Origin: Gracilimonas sp.
Lineage (GTDB): Bacteria; Bacteroidota; Rhodothermia; Balneolales; Balneolaceae
DNA: 64,000 nucleotides
Assembly: GCA_022450045.1 (NCBI GenBank)
Contig: JAKURD010000013.1
Location: forward strand, 25,578 to 89,577
Direction: 5' to 3'
This document shows, piece after piece, positions 42,287-51,355 of this stretch. The position numbers were made by a program, and so were the translations under genes. The notes under the pieces were generated by a model. The model was not told where the DNA came from and did no database searches. It saw only the letters and a list, made by a program, of their open reading frames with translations. Numbering within the stretch: the first letter of the stretch is position 1; every line of letters begins with the position of its first letter.

Positions 42287-43561
42287 CATATCGAGATCTT
42301 CCCAGAAGGTGGGGTAAGAAACTCCAGCAGATTCTGCATCTTTGATCTTGCTTTCTTTCTGTCCTTTTAGAGATAATACAGCTGATGCCATGGCAATGCG
42401 GTGATCGTGAAAGGATTCGAATTCAGCAGACTTAAACCTAAATTCAGGATCGCCGTGGATGATGAGGCCGTCTTCTTTTTCCTCGAAATTGGCTCCTACA
42501 GCTTTTAGCATTTTGGACATGGCCATGATGCGATCGGTTTCCTTATGGCGGAGTTCTTCGGCGCCGGAGATTATGGAAGTTCCCTCTGCAAACAACATAG
42601 CCACGGCAAGGATGGGCAGTTCGTCAATGCAGTTGGGGATTATCTTGGGATCGATTTCTATCGCTTTTAGATCAGAGTCCTTTACAATAATATCTCCTGC
42701 AGGTTCTGCCCCTTCTATGCGTTCATTTTCGATGATGATGCCGGCTCCCATTTCACCCAAAATATCTAAAAGTGCATTTCGGGTTGGGTTTAATCCAACA
42801 TTCTCGATCAGAATTTCAGCATCATTCTGAATGGCACCGGCCACCAGCCAAAATGCGGCTGCTGAGAAATCTCCGGGAATGAGGTAACTTTGATTTGGGA
42901 TTTCATCCGACAAACTTGCAGAAATGATCTTTCTCCCCTGTACTAATTTTTGATCAAGATTCAACAGGCGCTCGGTATGATCGCGACTTGGCAGAATTTC
43001 AATCACCTGTGTCCTTTCTTCCCCAAACAATCCGGCCAGAAGAACGCAGGATTTTAACTGTGCACTTGGGATTGGAAGCTCAAACTTTAGCGGTTTCAAC
43101 GGTTCATTCCGATTGATAAAAAGCGGAGCATAGGCCAAATTCCTCGCTAAGATATGCGCACCCATTTGCTCCAATGGGTTGATGATACGTGTCATTGTTC
43201 GTCCGCACAATGACTCATCTCCCACCAATTTTGCCGAAATACCCGATCCTGCTAAAACTCCTGAAAGCAAACGCATTGCGGTGCCTGAATTGCCACAATC
43301 CAAATCACTTGCTGGTTGTTGAATTCCTTGTCGCCCTGTTCCCTGGATAATGAGTTTCCCACTTTCTTCCCTTATTTCAGCACCAAGCTGCTGTACACAA
43401 CTGAGCGTACTTCGAGGATCCTGAGCGGAGGAATAATTTCCAACTTCAGAAATGCCGTCATGCAACAATGAAAAAATAGCTGCACGTTGAGAAATAGATT
43501 TGTCAGGGGGAAGTATAATTTCACCTTTCAGCGAATTTGCAGGAACTACTTTTTTTATCAT
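42269..43561 (-). CDS. aroA: 3-phosphoshikimate 1-carboxyvinyltransferase
   Basis: 430 residues; makes EPSP in the shikimate pathway. LPPDKSISQRAAIFSLLHDG holds the phosphate-binding Lys, DCGNSGTAMRLLSG the second conserved loop, and SLCGRTMTRIINPLEQMG and RHKETDRIMAM later motifs. Its ATG overlaps the stop of the upstream TPR gene (ATGA), so it is the last gene of the leftward cluster that starts at 51251. The extreme C-terminus LKVES and stop come from a dispersed palindrome. Confidence 0.95.
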   Translation of the reverse strand: MIKKVVPANSLKGEIILPPDKSISQRAAIFSLLHDGISEVGNYSSAQDPRSTLSCVQQLGAEIREESGKLIIQGTGRQGIQQPASDLDCGNSGTAMRLLSGVLAGSGISAKLVGDESLCGRTMTRIINPLEQMGAHILARNLAYAPLFINRNEPLKPLKFELPIPSAQLKSCVLLAGLFGEERTQVIEILPSRDHTERLLNLDQKLVQGRKIISASLSDEIPNQSYLIPGDFSAAAFWLVAGAIQNDAEILIENVGLNPTRNALLDILGEMGAGIIIENERIEGAEPAGDIIVKDSDLKAIEIDPKIIPNCIDELPILAVAMLFAEGTSIISGAEELRHKETDRIMAMSKMLKAVGANFEEKEDGLIIHGDPEFRFKSAEFESFHDHRIAMASAVLSLKGQKESKIKDAESAGVSYPTFWEDLDMLKVES

Positions 43562-46554
43562 GACTCCGTTCTGCTGAGCAATTCCCGGGCTTTTCGCTCG
43601 GCTTCAGTATTCGGATATGACATAATGATGGAATTCAGTATGGTCATGGCCTCCCCGCGGTTGCCTAATCTGATGTGGGATTCCGCGCTGTTATACATAG
43701 CTTCGGATACCCACTCATCAAAGGCTTCGAAAAGCACTTTCACTTTTGCATACTCTTCAATAGCCGCATTGAATTCCCCTTGTTCTTGTAAGATCTTACC
43801 CAGGTAATACTGAGCTTCAGCACCAACCTCAGTGGTACTTTCATCAGCAATGGGTCTTAACAATTCCTCTGCCCTTTCATAATTTTCTTCGGCAATTGCG
43901 ATTTTACCAAGCCCTACTTTGGCGGACTGACTTCCGGAATTCACTTCCAATGCAGATTCATACTCTTCCCTTGCGCGGTCAATATTATCCTGAGCTAAAC
44001 TGGCATTACCCATTCCTACATAGGCTTCCTGCCGATATCTCGGAGCCGTCTCCAAAAGCTGAGCATAGTTGGAGTACGAGGCTTCGAAATCCCCGCGTTC
44101 ATAATTTAGAGAACCTAAGGAAGTCAGCGCAGAAGAAGCCAGATCATCTTCAGGGAATTCCACTACAATAGTTTGGTACGCCTCAATTGCATTTTCAACC
44201 TGACCGAGCTGACGGTATGATTCTGCCAAATTTGAATATGCTTCGGGCATCCGGCTTTCAGAATTGGTAACCCGCAAATATTGTCTGAATTCATTTACTG
44301 CATTTTCATAATCTCCGGATTGAAACACATTCAATGCCTGACGATAGCGTAGCTGATCGGCCGTTGCACTGGTTGGGTTATCACTGAGAAATTCTTCCAG
44401 AATCACCGAACTGCTGTCGGAGCGCCCCGCAGAAAGCTGTGCATACTGAATGCCATTTATCGCTTCTATAATATAATCACTACGCGGATATTCATCCAAC
44501 ACTCGCTGATAAGCCGATATCGCCCGGTCATATTCCCCGGCATTGTAGTAGGCATCCCCGATGTTATACTGAGAGCGGGCTGCCCAATCAGTATTGGGAT
44601 ATTTATTGATCACGGTCTGAAATTCTTCCACTGCCTGTGAGTAATTATTGGTATTCAGATAGATGTAAGCAATGTTATACTGGGCTTGCTCCCGCAAACG
44701 ACTGAATGGATAGATGCGTAATGTTTTACGGAAATTGGAAACGGCATCAAAGGTACGGCCTGCTCTGTAGTAGCTGTTTGCAATCTGGAACATAGCATAA
44801 TCTCCTCCAGGCTCAGCACCGATTGCTTTGTTGTAGCTTTCAATGGCTTCCCGATAGTTTCCAATAGCGTAGTGGGCGTCACCTATGCGAAGCTGGGTAT
44901 CGGTGTCATAAGGAAATAAAGCTGTTTCCGGCGGCTCATAGTTTTCAAGAAAATCCTCTAAAGGTCCTATCGCCTGCTGGTAATTGCCCATTTCAAAATA
45001 ACTCCACCCCAAAGAGTATAGCGCAGCGCCCATCATATCACTTTCCGGGAAATTATCGGTGTATATTTTAAAACGCCGTGCAGCATCACTGTATTGGCGC
45101 ATCTTGTAGTGACTGTCAGCACTCCAAAACAACGCTTCCCTTCCAATATCTGAGTTCGAAGCCTCCACATACACTTCCTCAAAAATGGGTTGTGCTTGTT
45201 CATAAGCCTGATTTCGATATAGAATCCATGCTTTTTGGAATCTTGCTTGTCTTTTTAATGCCGGGTCAATATTCCCAACAGCTTCTGCTTCTTCGAATGC
45301 CTGAATAGCCCTTGTATATTCTGCATTTGCAAAGAAAGCCTCTCCCAGCATGCTGTAGATCTTAGCCGGATCTTTAAGCTCGGTATCACTTCGAACCAGA
45401 TCCAGCAATACCTCAACAGACTCATCATAGCGGGATGCCTCGAATGCAGAAACCGACCATTCATAATACGCTTCTTCCACCCAAAGTCCGGTCTTGAAAC
45501 GATCTCCAAAATCCCGAAATGAATTCAGAGACTTCCCGTATTGTGCACCTAATTTCTCGTTAACAGCCTTATAATATTGTGCCTTCCTGGCGATCTCATC
45601 ATCCCCAACCGAAGCTTTTCCAAACGATTCTGCCGCCCAGTGATAGATTTCTTGTTTATGATACACCCAACCTAATCCATAGTGCGCAATTCGTTCTTCA
45701 GGGGTGCCTTTGGTTAAGTTTATATAGCGAAGGTATGATTTCGAAGCTTCTCCGTAATCCCCCAAATAATTATGGCTTTCCGCGATCAGGAATACCGCTT
45801 TAGTAGTAGATTCTTCATTCAGGTAGGGCAGGGCCGACTGTAAAGATTCGATCGCCTTTTCATATTTTCCCTGTTGATAATAAGACTCACCAAGAGCCGT
45901 GCCTACTCGTCGGGTGATCTCGTTGTTGGGAAACCGGTCTCGTAATACTTCAAATGCTGAAGAAGCTGCATTGTATTGTTGCTGACTAAGGTACAGCCGG
46001 CCTCTGGCATACAAAGCTTTCGGAGCCCATTCTGAGCGGGGGTAATCATTGGCTACATCCATAAAGAAGACACGTGCATCGGAGTAATCACCATTTTCAG
46101 CGGCGGCCTCAGCAATCCAGTATTTGGTTTGAGCTGCATTTTTATCACTCATCCAGGAATCCATGGCCTGTTGGTAATAAGTGATCGCAGATTCGTAATC
46201 GCCGGAGGCCGTGAACCGGTGCCCCAGGTCTCTGAGCAATACCTCCGATAGTTCACTTCCCGGATACCTTTGTACAAATTTTTGATAATAGGATTCAATG
46301 TTTGTTGAGTCCATTCCGGTTTTCGCCCTTGCCAGGTAGAAATCAGAAGAAATACGCAGACCATGATCGGGATAGGCGCTGCTAAATTCTTCAAAATTTT
46401 TTGCGGCTTCCTCAAAAAAACCGCTCTCGTATAACGTTATCCCCGAGTCATATAATTGGGTTGAGGGTGATTGAATATCCTGAGCAGATACCAAATTCAC
46501 TATAAAGAATACGCATAGAACTGAAAGAAAGCTGCTTTTTGGAACGGAGAGCAT
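43558..46554 (-). CDS. Exported tetratricopeptide-repeat protein
   Basis: 998 residues. A signal peptide (FLSVLCVFFIVNLVSAQ) is followed by an almost continuous TPR array; repeated phrases include YYNAGEYDRAISAYQRVLDE, YPRSDYIIEA and GNYREAIESYNKAIGAEPGG. Roughly 25 repeats are visible. Such periplasmic TPR proteins in Bacteroidota scaffold envelope complexes (compare TolA-interacting YbgF/CpoB-like repeats). It lies between a CBS protein gene and aroA, overlapping aroA by 4 bases. Function unknown. Confidence 0.82.
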   Translation of the reverse strand: MLSVPKSSFLSVLCVFFIVNLVSAQDIQSPSTQLYDSGITLYESGFFEEAAKNFEEFSSAYPDHGLRISSDFYLARAKTGMDSTNIESYYQKFVQRYPGSELSEVLLRDLGHRFTASGDYESAITYYQQAMDSWMSDKNAAQTKYWIAEAAAENGDYSDARVFFMDVANDYPRSEWAPKALYARGRLYLSQQQYNAASSAFEVLRDRFPNNEITRRVGTALGESYYQQGKYEKAIESLQSALPYLNEESTTKAVFLIAESHNYLGDYGEASKSYLRYINLTKGTPEERIAHYGLGWVYHKQEIYHWAAESFGKASVGDDEIARKAQYYKAVNEKLGAQYGKSLNSFRDFGDRFKTGLWVEEAYYEWSVSAFEASRYDESVEVLLDLVRSDTELKDPAKIYSMLGEAFFANAEYTRAIQAFEEAEAVGNIDPALKRQARFQKAWILYRNQAYEQAQPIFEEVYVEASNSDIGREALFWSADSHYKMRQYSDAARRFKIYTDNFPESDMMGAALYSLGWSYFEMGNYQQAIGPLEDFLENYEPPETALFPYDTDTQLRIGDAHYAIGNYREAIESYNKAIGAEPGGDYAMFQIANSYYRAGRTFDAVSNFRKTLRIYPFSRLREQAQYNIAYIYLNTNNYSQAVEEFQTVINKYPNTDWAARSQYNIGDAYYNAGEYDRAISAYQRVLDEYPRSDYIIEAINGIQYAQLSAGRSDSSSVILEEFLSDNPTSATADQLRYRQALNVFQSGDYENAVNEFRQYLRVTNSESRMPEAYSNLAESYRQLGQVENAIEAYQTIVVEFPEDDLASSALTSLGSLNYERGDFEASYSNYAQLLETAPRYRQEAYVGMGNASLAQDNIDRAREEYESALEVNSGSQSAKVGLGKIAIAEENYERAEELLRPIADESTTEVGAEAQYYLGKILQEQGEFNAAIEEYAKVKVLFEAFDEWVSEAMYNSAESHIRLGNRGEAMTILNSIIMSYPNTEAERKARELLSRTES

Positions 46555-46591
46555 GAAACTCGTGGGGATAAAAAAGGTTAATAGTTACTTC

Positions 46592-47257
46592 TTATATGTC
46601 AAGATAGCGAATAAGTTCATCAGCACGATCAGAAAAATTATGCTCCAGCACTTCGCTGTTAGCTTCTGATATTACTGTATAGCCAAACCGCTTTAATCCT
46701 GCACTTACAACTGAAGAATCTTCCAAATTCAATTTAAAGGAAATACGATAGGAAGGATTTTCAGCCCTTGGCTGCTGTACGGCTACTCCTAATATCTTAG
46801 CGCCCTCCATCTCAATGATGCGAACAAGATCAGATAAAGTGAAATCAACCTGGCTTAATTCAACTGCAATTACAGAACCAAAAGTCGAGAGATTGAATAC
46901 ATCTCCCAAGGCCGTAAGTACGTTGCGTTTTTTGATCATGCCTTGAAATATCATTTCATTATCAGCAACAGGCATTAAATACAATTCTTTAGCAAGCATT
47001 ACCCTTGAGGCTTCGAACAAGTGTTGTTCTTGAGGTACAAAAAGAGGTTCTTCAAGCTCGATCTCCGATAATTGAGAGTTTTCATCGATCACTTCGATCA
47101 GTTTTTCGAGCGCAGCCATACCTGCTATCTTTCCTGATTCATCGATCACACAAAACTTAGTGGTATGCAATAGCTCGATCTTCATCAAGGCCGTAGCTAC
47201 GGTGTCCGTCAATCTAAGCGGAGATATTTCGGTATTTAGGATCTCTTTTACTAACAT
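46592..47257 (-). CDS. CBS-pair protein with ACT-like C-terminus
   Basis: 221 residues. Two CBS motifs (about 7-55 and 70-115; TDTVATALMKIELLHTTKFC and HLFEASRVMLAKELYLMPV) form a Bateman module that usually binds adenosyl ligands. The C-terminal part (about 130-195; VELSQVDFTLSDLVRIIEM, then SYRISFKLNLEDSSVV) looks like an ACT-type regulatory fold. There is no enzyme domain, so it is probably a stand-alone sensor. The gap to hflX is two bases. Confidence 0.8.
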   Translation of the reverse strand: MLVKEILNTEISPLRLTDTVATALMKIELLHTTKFCVIDESGKIAGMAALEKLIEVIDENSQLSEIELEEPLFVPQEQHLFEASRVMLAKELYLMPVADNEMIFQGMIKKRNVLTALGDVFNLSTFGSVIAVELSQVDFTLSDLVRIIEMEGAKILGVAVQQPRAENPSYRISFKLNLEDSSVVSAGLKRFGYTVISEANSEVLEHNFSDRADELIRYLDI

Positions 47258-47259
47258 AG

Positions 47260-48549
47260 TTATACAACTTCGCCGTTTGTCCCAATAGTATCTAACAAAT
47301 GGGATAATTGCTTAAAATCTTTTTTTGCGATGTGAAAAGTCAGTTCCACATCCGTTCCTTCATAGGATTCTTCTTCTACCGTTGCTTTTTCATAAATAAA
47401 AGCAACTGCTTTGTATTTTGAAACCGGAATTTGCATCGTATGGCGGCTATATTCCAACTCGATCATGTCTTCAATACTTTTCTCAAGCTCTTTTAAGCCG
47501 ATTCGCTGTTCTGCTGAAACAAAGACGGCATTCGGATATGCGCGTTTCATTTCCGAAACCTGATCCGCACTCATCTTATCAACTTTATTGAATACTAAAA
47601 TAGTTCTTTTGTTCGTGGCTTCGATCTCTTTGAGCGTTTCTTCAACCACCTCAATATACTCATGGGCCATTTTTGAAGAGGCATCAACCACATGTAATAA
47701 TATATCAGCTTCTCTAACCTCATCTAAAGTAGATTTAAAACTCTCTACCAAATTATGGGGAAGTTTTCGGATAAACCCTACGGTATCCGACAGTAATACC
47801 GAGTGATTTTCCATTTCATGGCGGCGTACCGTTGAATCCAAAGTAGCAAAAAGCCGGTCTTCAGCAAATACTCCGGATTCTGTCAGCGCATTCATCAAAG
47901 TTGACTTGCCGGCGTTGGTATATCCAACCAGTGATATGCGGTTCATGCCTTCCCTGCCTTTACGCTGGGTAGTTCGCTGCTTACTGAGCTTTTCCAGCTT
48001 ATCCTTTAGAACCGCAATGCGCCTGCCGATCAGTCTTCTATCCGTCTCTATCTGTGTTTCACCGGGACCTTTCGTTCCAATCCCCCCTTTCTGTCGGGAA
48101 AGGTGAGTCCAGTATCGGGTAAGTCGGGGCAACAGATATTGCAACTGAGCTAACTCAACCTGAGTTTTGGCAGCGGCTGTTTTAGCACGGGATGCAAAAA
48201 TATCAAGGATCAATGAACTTCGGTCCAGCACTTTGGAATCGGTGCCCTTTTCAATATTACGAAGCTGGGTCGGTGAGAGGTCATCGTCGAAAATCACCGT
48301 ATCGATGTTCTTGTTTTCCATGATCCGCTTCAGCTCTTTCAGCTTACCTTTACCAATGTAGGTAGAGGAATCGGGATGTGTTTTGTTTTGGAGGATCTTT
48401 TCACCTGTGATCCCTCCGGCGGTATCTGCTAACAGAGCAAGCTCTTCTAAATATTCTTCAGCCTGAAAACGTGTTGTTTCCGGGCCATAAAGCCCTACTA
48501 ATACAACTCGTTCTCGTTCTATATCGGAATTTTTTACGTCGTCTAACAA
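47260..48549 (-). CDS. hflX: Ribosome-associated GTPase HflX
   Basis: 429 residues. An N-terminal HflX domain (about 1-190; PDSSTYIGKGKLKELKRIME, FDDDLSPTQLRNIEKG and RTKAAKTQVELAQLQYLLPR type) and glycine-rich GGIGTKGPGETQIETDRR precede the G domain, with G1 GYTNAGKSTLMNAL, G3 DTVGFIRKLP and G4 FNKVDKM. HflX splits stalled or heat-damaged ribosomes. It sits in the cluster between the CBS gene and a small membrane protein. Confidence 0.95.
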   Translation of the reverse strand: MLDDVKNSDIERERVVLVGLYGPETTRFQAEEYLEELALLADTAGGITGEKILQNKTHPDSSTYIGKGKLKELKRIMENKNIDTVIFDDDLSPTQLRNIEKGTDSKVLDRSSLILDIFASRAKTAAAKTQVELAQLQYLLPRLTRYWTHLSRQKGGIGTKGPGETQIETDRRLIGRRIAVLKDKLEKLSKQRTTQRKGREGMNRISLVGYTNAGKSTLMNALTESGVFAEDRLFATLDSTVRRHEMENHSVLLSDTVGFIRKLPHNLVESFKSTLDEVREADILLHVVDASSKMAHEYIEVVEETLKEIEATNKRTILVFNKVDKMSADQVSEMKRAYPNAVFVSAEQRIGLKELEKSIEDMIELEYSRHTMQIPVSKYKAVAFIYEKATVEEESYEGTDVELTFHIAKKDFKQLSHLLDTIGTNGEVV

Positions 48550-48564
48550 ATGGGTAAACCTTAA

Positions 48565-49149
48565 TTAATCTTCTTGAATTCTCTTGAGGTCGATATCCGG
48601 GATAGATTGCCCTTCAAACTTATTTCCTATCTTCAAAGATACAATTTTTTTAACTGTCTTATATCTCTTCTGTGGGACGAATAATTTTAGCTGTTTAAAT
48701 CCTTCAGATAAGGGTTTGTCCATTTCTGAATAATTAAAAAGATATTCTACACCTTCCTTTTTGGGGTACTCTACATAATCAAGGATCTGAAACCAGGGAA
48801 TTGTTTGGGAAGGCTCGTTGATATTCTTAACGATTCCGTAATCGGTTATGTAACACTTGGATGCCAGGTAACTTGCTATAAACCACATACTACCGATCCA
48901 CATATAAGCGGCAAAAATGGGATATCGGGATACGTCTCCGGTAAATATTACTATAGCTGACAGGATCATTATCACTCCAATAAAAACCGTGGCAAAAAGC
49001 GGATATCCCTTCAACTTACCGGCCCTCCAGCTCATCCGCACTGTTCTAAGCCGTAATTTATTCTGTAATGAATAACCGGCAAGTAAGGTAGATGCGATGG
49101 TAAACATCACAATAACCCCTCTAAAAAATATCGCTAAGAATTCTTCCAT
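48565..49149 (-). CDS. Membrane protein with PH-like tail, 194 aa
   Basis: Three hydrophobic segments (about 8-27, 50-70 and 78-100) are followed by a cytoplasmic domain starting KCYITDYGIVKNI and including IPWFQILDYVEYP, reminiscent of the bacterial PH-type (YdbS/DUF304-like) strand order, and a basic C-terminus KRYKTVKKIVSLKIGN. I cannot name a family. It shares the TAATG overlap with the upstream BatA-like gene, so the two products are probably made together. Confidence 0.6.
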   Translation of the reverse strand: MEEFLAIFFRGVIVMFTIASTLLAGYSLQNKLRLRTVRMSWRAGKLKGYPLFATVFIGVIMILSAIVIFTGDVSRYPIFAAYMWIGSMWFIASYLASKCYITDYGIVKNINEPSQTIPWFQILDYVEYPKKEGVEYLFNYSEMDKPLSEGFKQLKLFVPQKRYKTVKKIVSLKIGNKFEGQSIPDIDLKRIQED

Positions 49150-51251
49150 TAACTCACTGTTTCTGCTTTATACCACATGGATACCAATGATTCCATTACT
49201 AAAAATAATAAGCCTGCCAACATAAACCAGCTCCATATTTCTCTACCAAAACCTGAGGCCATGATCTCTTCCTGAAGTTCCTCTTCTCCAAGCTCGCCGG
49301 CAGGAACCCACATTAGGTCTGCTTCTTCCATCAAATTCACAAGCTGTTCCTCATTCATGGAGGTAAAATCGGATTCATCCGGACTTAGGTTTGATGAGAT
49401 TATATAACTGCGGGACTCATCTTTAATGGTGATCCACCCTGGTTGCCATTCTTCCGCAGGATAGCTCAACCTGATTCCTGAAGGCACAACATCCACCGTT
49501 GGCTTGATGACATCTTCGCCTATCTCAATAACGGCATTTTCACTATCAATATTTCCTCGCCAGCTGAATGCATTTCCCAATCTATGAGCTGCAAATCCAC
49601 CCTGATCAGAAGATGCGGAATACAATAAAAGCCTGTAATAGAATGGTGCAAAAAGTGGTTTAACTGAGAAATTAGACCATCCGGGATCATTTCCGATAGC
49701 AGAAATTATCAGTGAACCTTCTCCAAATCTTTTTTCATAAAACAGAACATCCCCATTATTCATGGTCATAAGGTCAAATCCTGTTCCCGAGTTTGGCTTC
49801 ACCAGCTTCAAATAATAATAGATATCGGGCGCCGTAAAGCGAAGGTCTTCATTTTCCTCTCGTTCAAATAATCCCGTGAAAGCAGGATGGTCTTCTAATA
49901 GTTCATCTGCTGTCGCCACTGTTCTGAAGGAGGCATATTTCCCCTGAATACTCCCAAACTTTCCGGCATTGAATTGAGAAAAAAGGCTGTTATAGTTGCT
50001 TATGTCTCCACCTTCAGAAGGAAAAAACATTACTCCTCCCCCATTTTGCACATAATCTTGTAAAAGTTCGAAGCTATACTCAGGGATGTTCTCAACTCCA
50101 TCTATGAGTACTGCACTGAATTCACTCAGGCCATCGGTCTCTAAAATATCTACAGTGGCTTGCCGGTACGAAAGCTGTGCATCATTCTCACCGGCTGCAC
50201 GGAGCATTGTACCGGTGTATGAAATAAATTCAGGATTCTGATTCCCCTCATTAATCCAAAGTATATTGCGGCTTTCAGGAACCTGGACAGTAAAATAAAA
50301 TTCGTTATCCGGCTGAAATTCGTCTCCTTCGATCTCGATCTTTCCCTTTGCAGAACCGGTTTTCGAGGGGGTAATTTCAAAGGTAAAGATCTTCTCTTCA
50401 TTAGGTTCAAGCGCTACGGAATATTGCCCCGCATTTTCACCTTCAAATTCGAGAGATACAAATTGATTGACGGCGTTTATATCACCTTGATTGGCTAATT
50501 CCACATTCAGGACAAATGGAATATCCGCCCCGATCATGTTTGTGGATGTGCTGATTTCAGTCACCTTGGTATTTTGTACTTCAACATCACCTACATCAAT
50601 AACTGTGAGTTTAATATCCTCCAACTCCTGATCCTGAAGTTCCTGAAGCTGGCTGAACTGTCCGTCGGTAATAATGAAGATATTCTTGTTTTGATAGGGG
50701 GCCTCCCTAACGGAAGTGATCAGTTCTTGCAATCGTTTATCTATGAAATTACCTGCCGGTTTTACTTCTACACTTTCCAGTGATTTTTGAATATTTGCAT
50801 GGCTCATTATACTGCCATACTCGCCCTCACCATTGGTTAGTTGCAACATGAAGCGGTCTTCGTCTTTAGAAGATTCCTCAATTTTTTTTATGATCTCAAG
50901 CCCATATTCAAAAAGCGGACCCTGGGTTCCAATACGAGACATGCTTATACTATTATCTAACAAAATGGCGTTGAGGGTAGGTGCCTGAGCATTCCCTCCG
51001 CCCGACAACCCCGGAGGTAAAAAAGGGCGCGCCAGTACCATTGCCAAACAAGCAATAGCGGCCAGACGTAGCAGAAGCAGCAGGTATTTTTTTATCCGAA
51101 TACGGCGGATGGTTGTATTTTTCAGCTCCCTGAAAAATGCTAATGTAGAAAATGATACCTTCTGCGGTCGCCTGAGGTTTAACAAGTGAATGAGAAGAGG
51201 CACTCCCACAGCAATTAAAGCAAGTAAAAAAATTGGATTCAGAAAACTCAT
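49149..51251 (-). CDS. BatA-like membrane-anchored vWA protein
   Basis: 700 residues. The N-terminus is the BatA/DUF1550 module: FLNPIFLLALIAVGVPLLIH, NLRRPQKVSFSTLAFF, then a second membrane helix. A von Willebrand A-like domain (about 85-230) has the partial MIDAS LLDNSISMSRIG and FIITDGQFSQL. Ig-like CARDB-type strands follow (about 235-340), then a glutamine-amidotransferase-like segment (LQDYVQNGGGVMFFPSEGG), and a C-terminal membrane helix (WFMLAGLLFLVMESLVS). Homologues accompany MoxR and Bat genes in aerotolerance-type operons, but no MoxR is nearby. First gene of the leftward cluster to aroA. Confidence 0.82.
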   Translation of the reverse strand: MSFLNPIFLLALIAVGVPLLIHLLNLRRPQKVSFSTLAFFRELKNTTIRRIRIKKYLLLLLRLAAIACLAMVLARPFLPPGLSGGGNAQAPTLNAILLDNSISMSRIGTQGPLFEYGLEIIKKIEESSKDEDRFMLQLTNGEGEYGSIMSHANIQKSLESVEVKPAGNFIDKRLQELITSVREAPYQNKNIFIITDGQFSQLQELQDQELEDIKLTVIDVGDVEVQNTKVTEISTSTNMIGADIPFVLNVELANQGDINAVNQFVSLEFEGENAGQYSVALEPNEEKIFTFEITPSKTGSAKGKIEIEGDEFQPDNEFYFTVQVPESRNILWINEGNQNPEFISYTGTMLRAAGENDAQLSYRQATVDILETDGLSEFSAVLIDGVENIPEYSFELLQDYVQNGGGVMFFPSEGGDISNYNSLFSQFNAGKFGSIQGKYASFRTVATADELLEDHPAFTGLFEREENEDLRFTAPDIYYYLKLVKPNSGTGFDLMTMNNGDVLFYEKRFGEGSLIISAIGNDPGWSNFSVKPLFAPFYYRLLLYSASSDQGGFAAHRLGNAFSWRGNIDSENAVIEIGEDVIKPTVDVVPSGIRLSYPAEEWQPGWITIKDESRSYIISSNLSPDESDFTSMNEEQLVNLMEEADLMWVPAGELGEEELQEEIMASGFGREIWSWFMLAGLLFLVMESLVSMWYKAETVS

Positions 51252-51355
51252 TTAGCACTCAAAAAATGTTACCTTTATATTTTATAACGGAACTTTTTAA
51301 TCTTCCGGAAATTAGCCCTTACAGTATAATATCTTAAACAGCTTATTTTTTCTTA

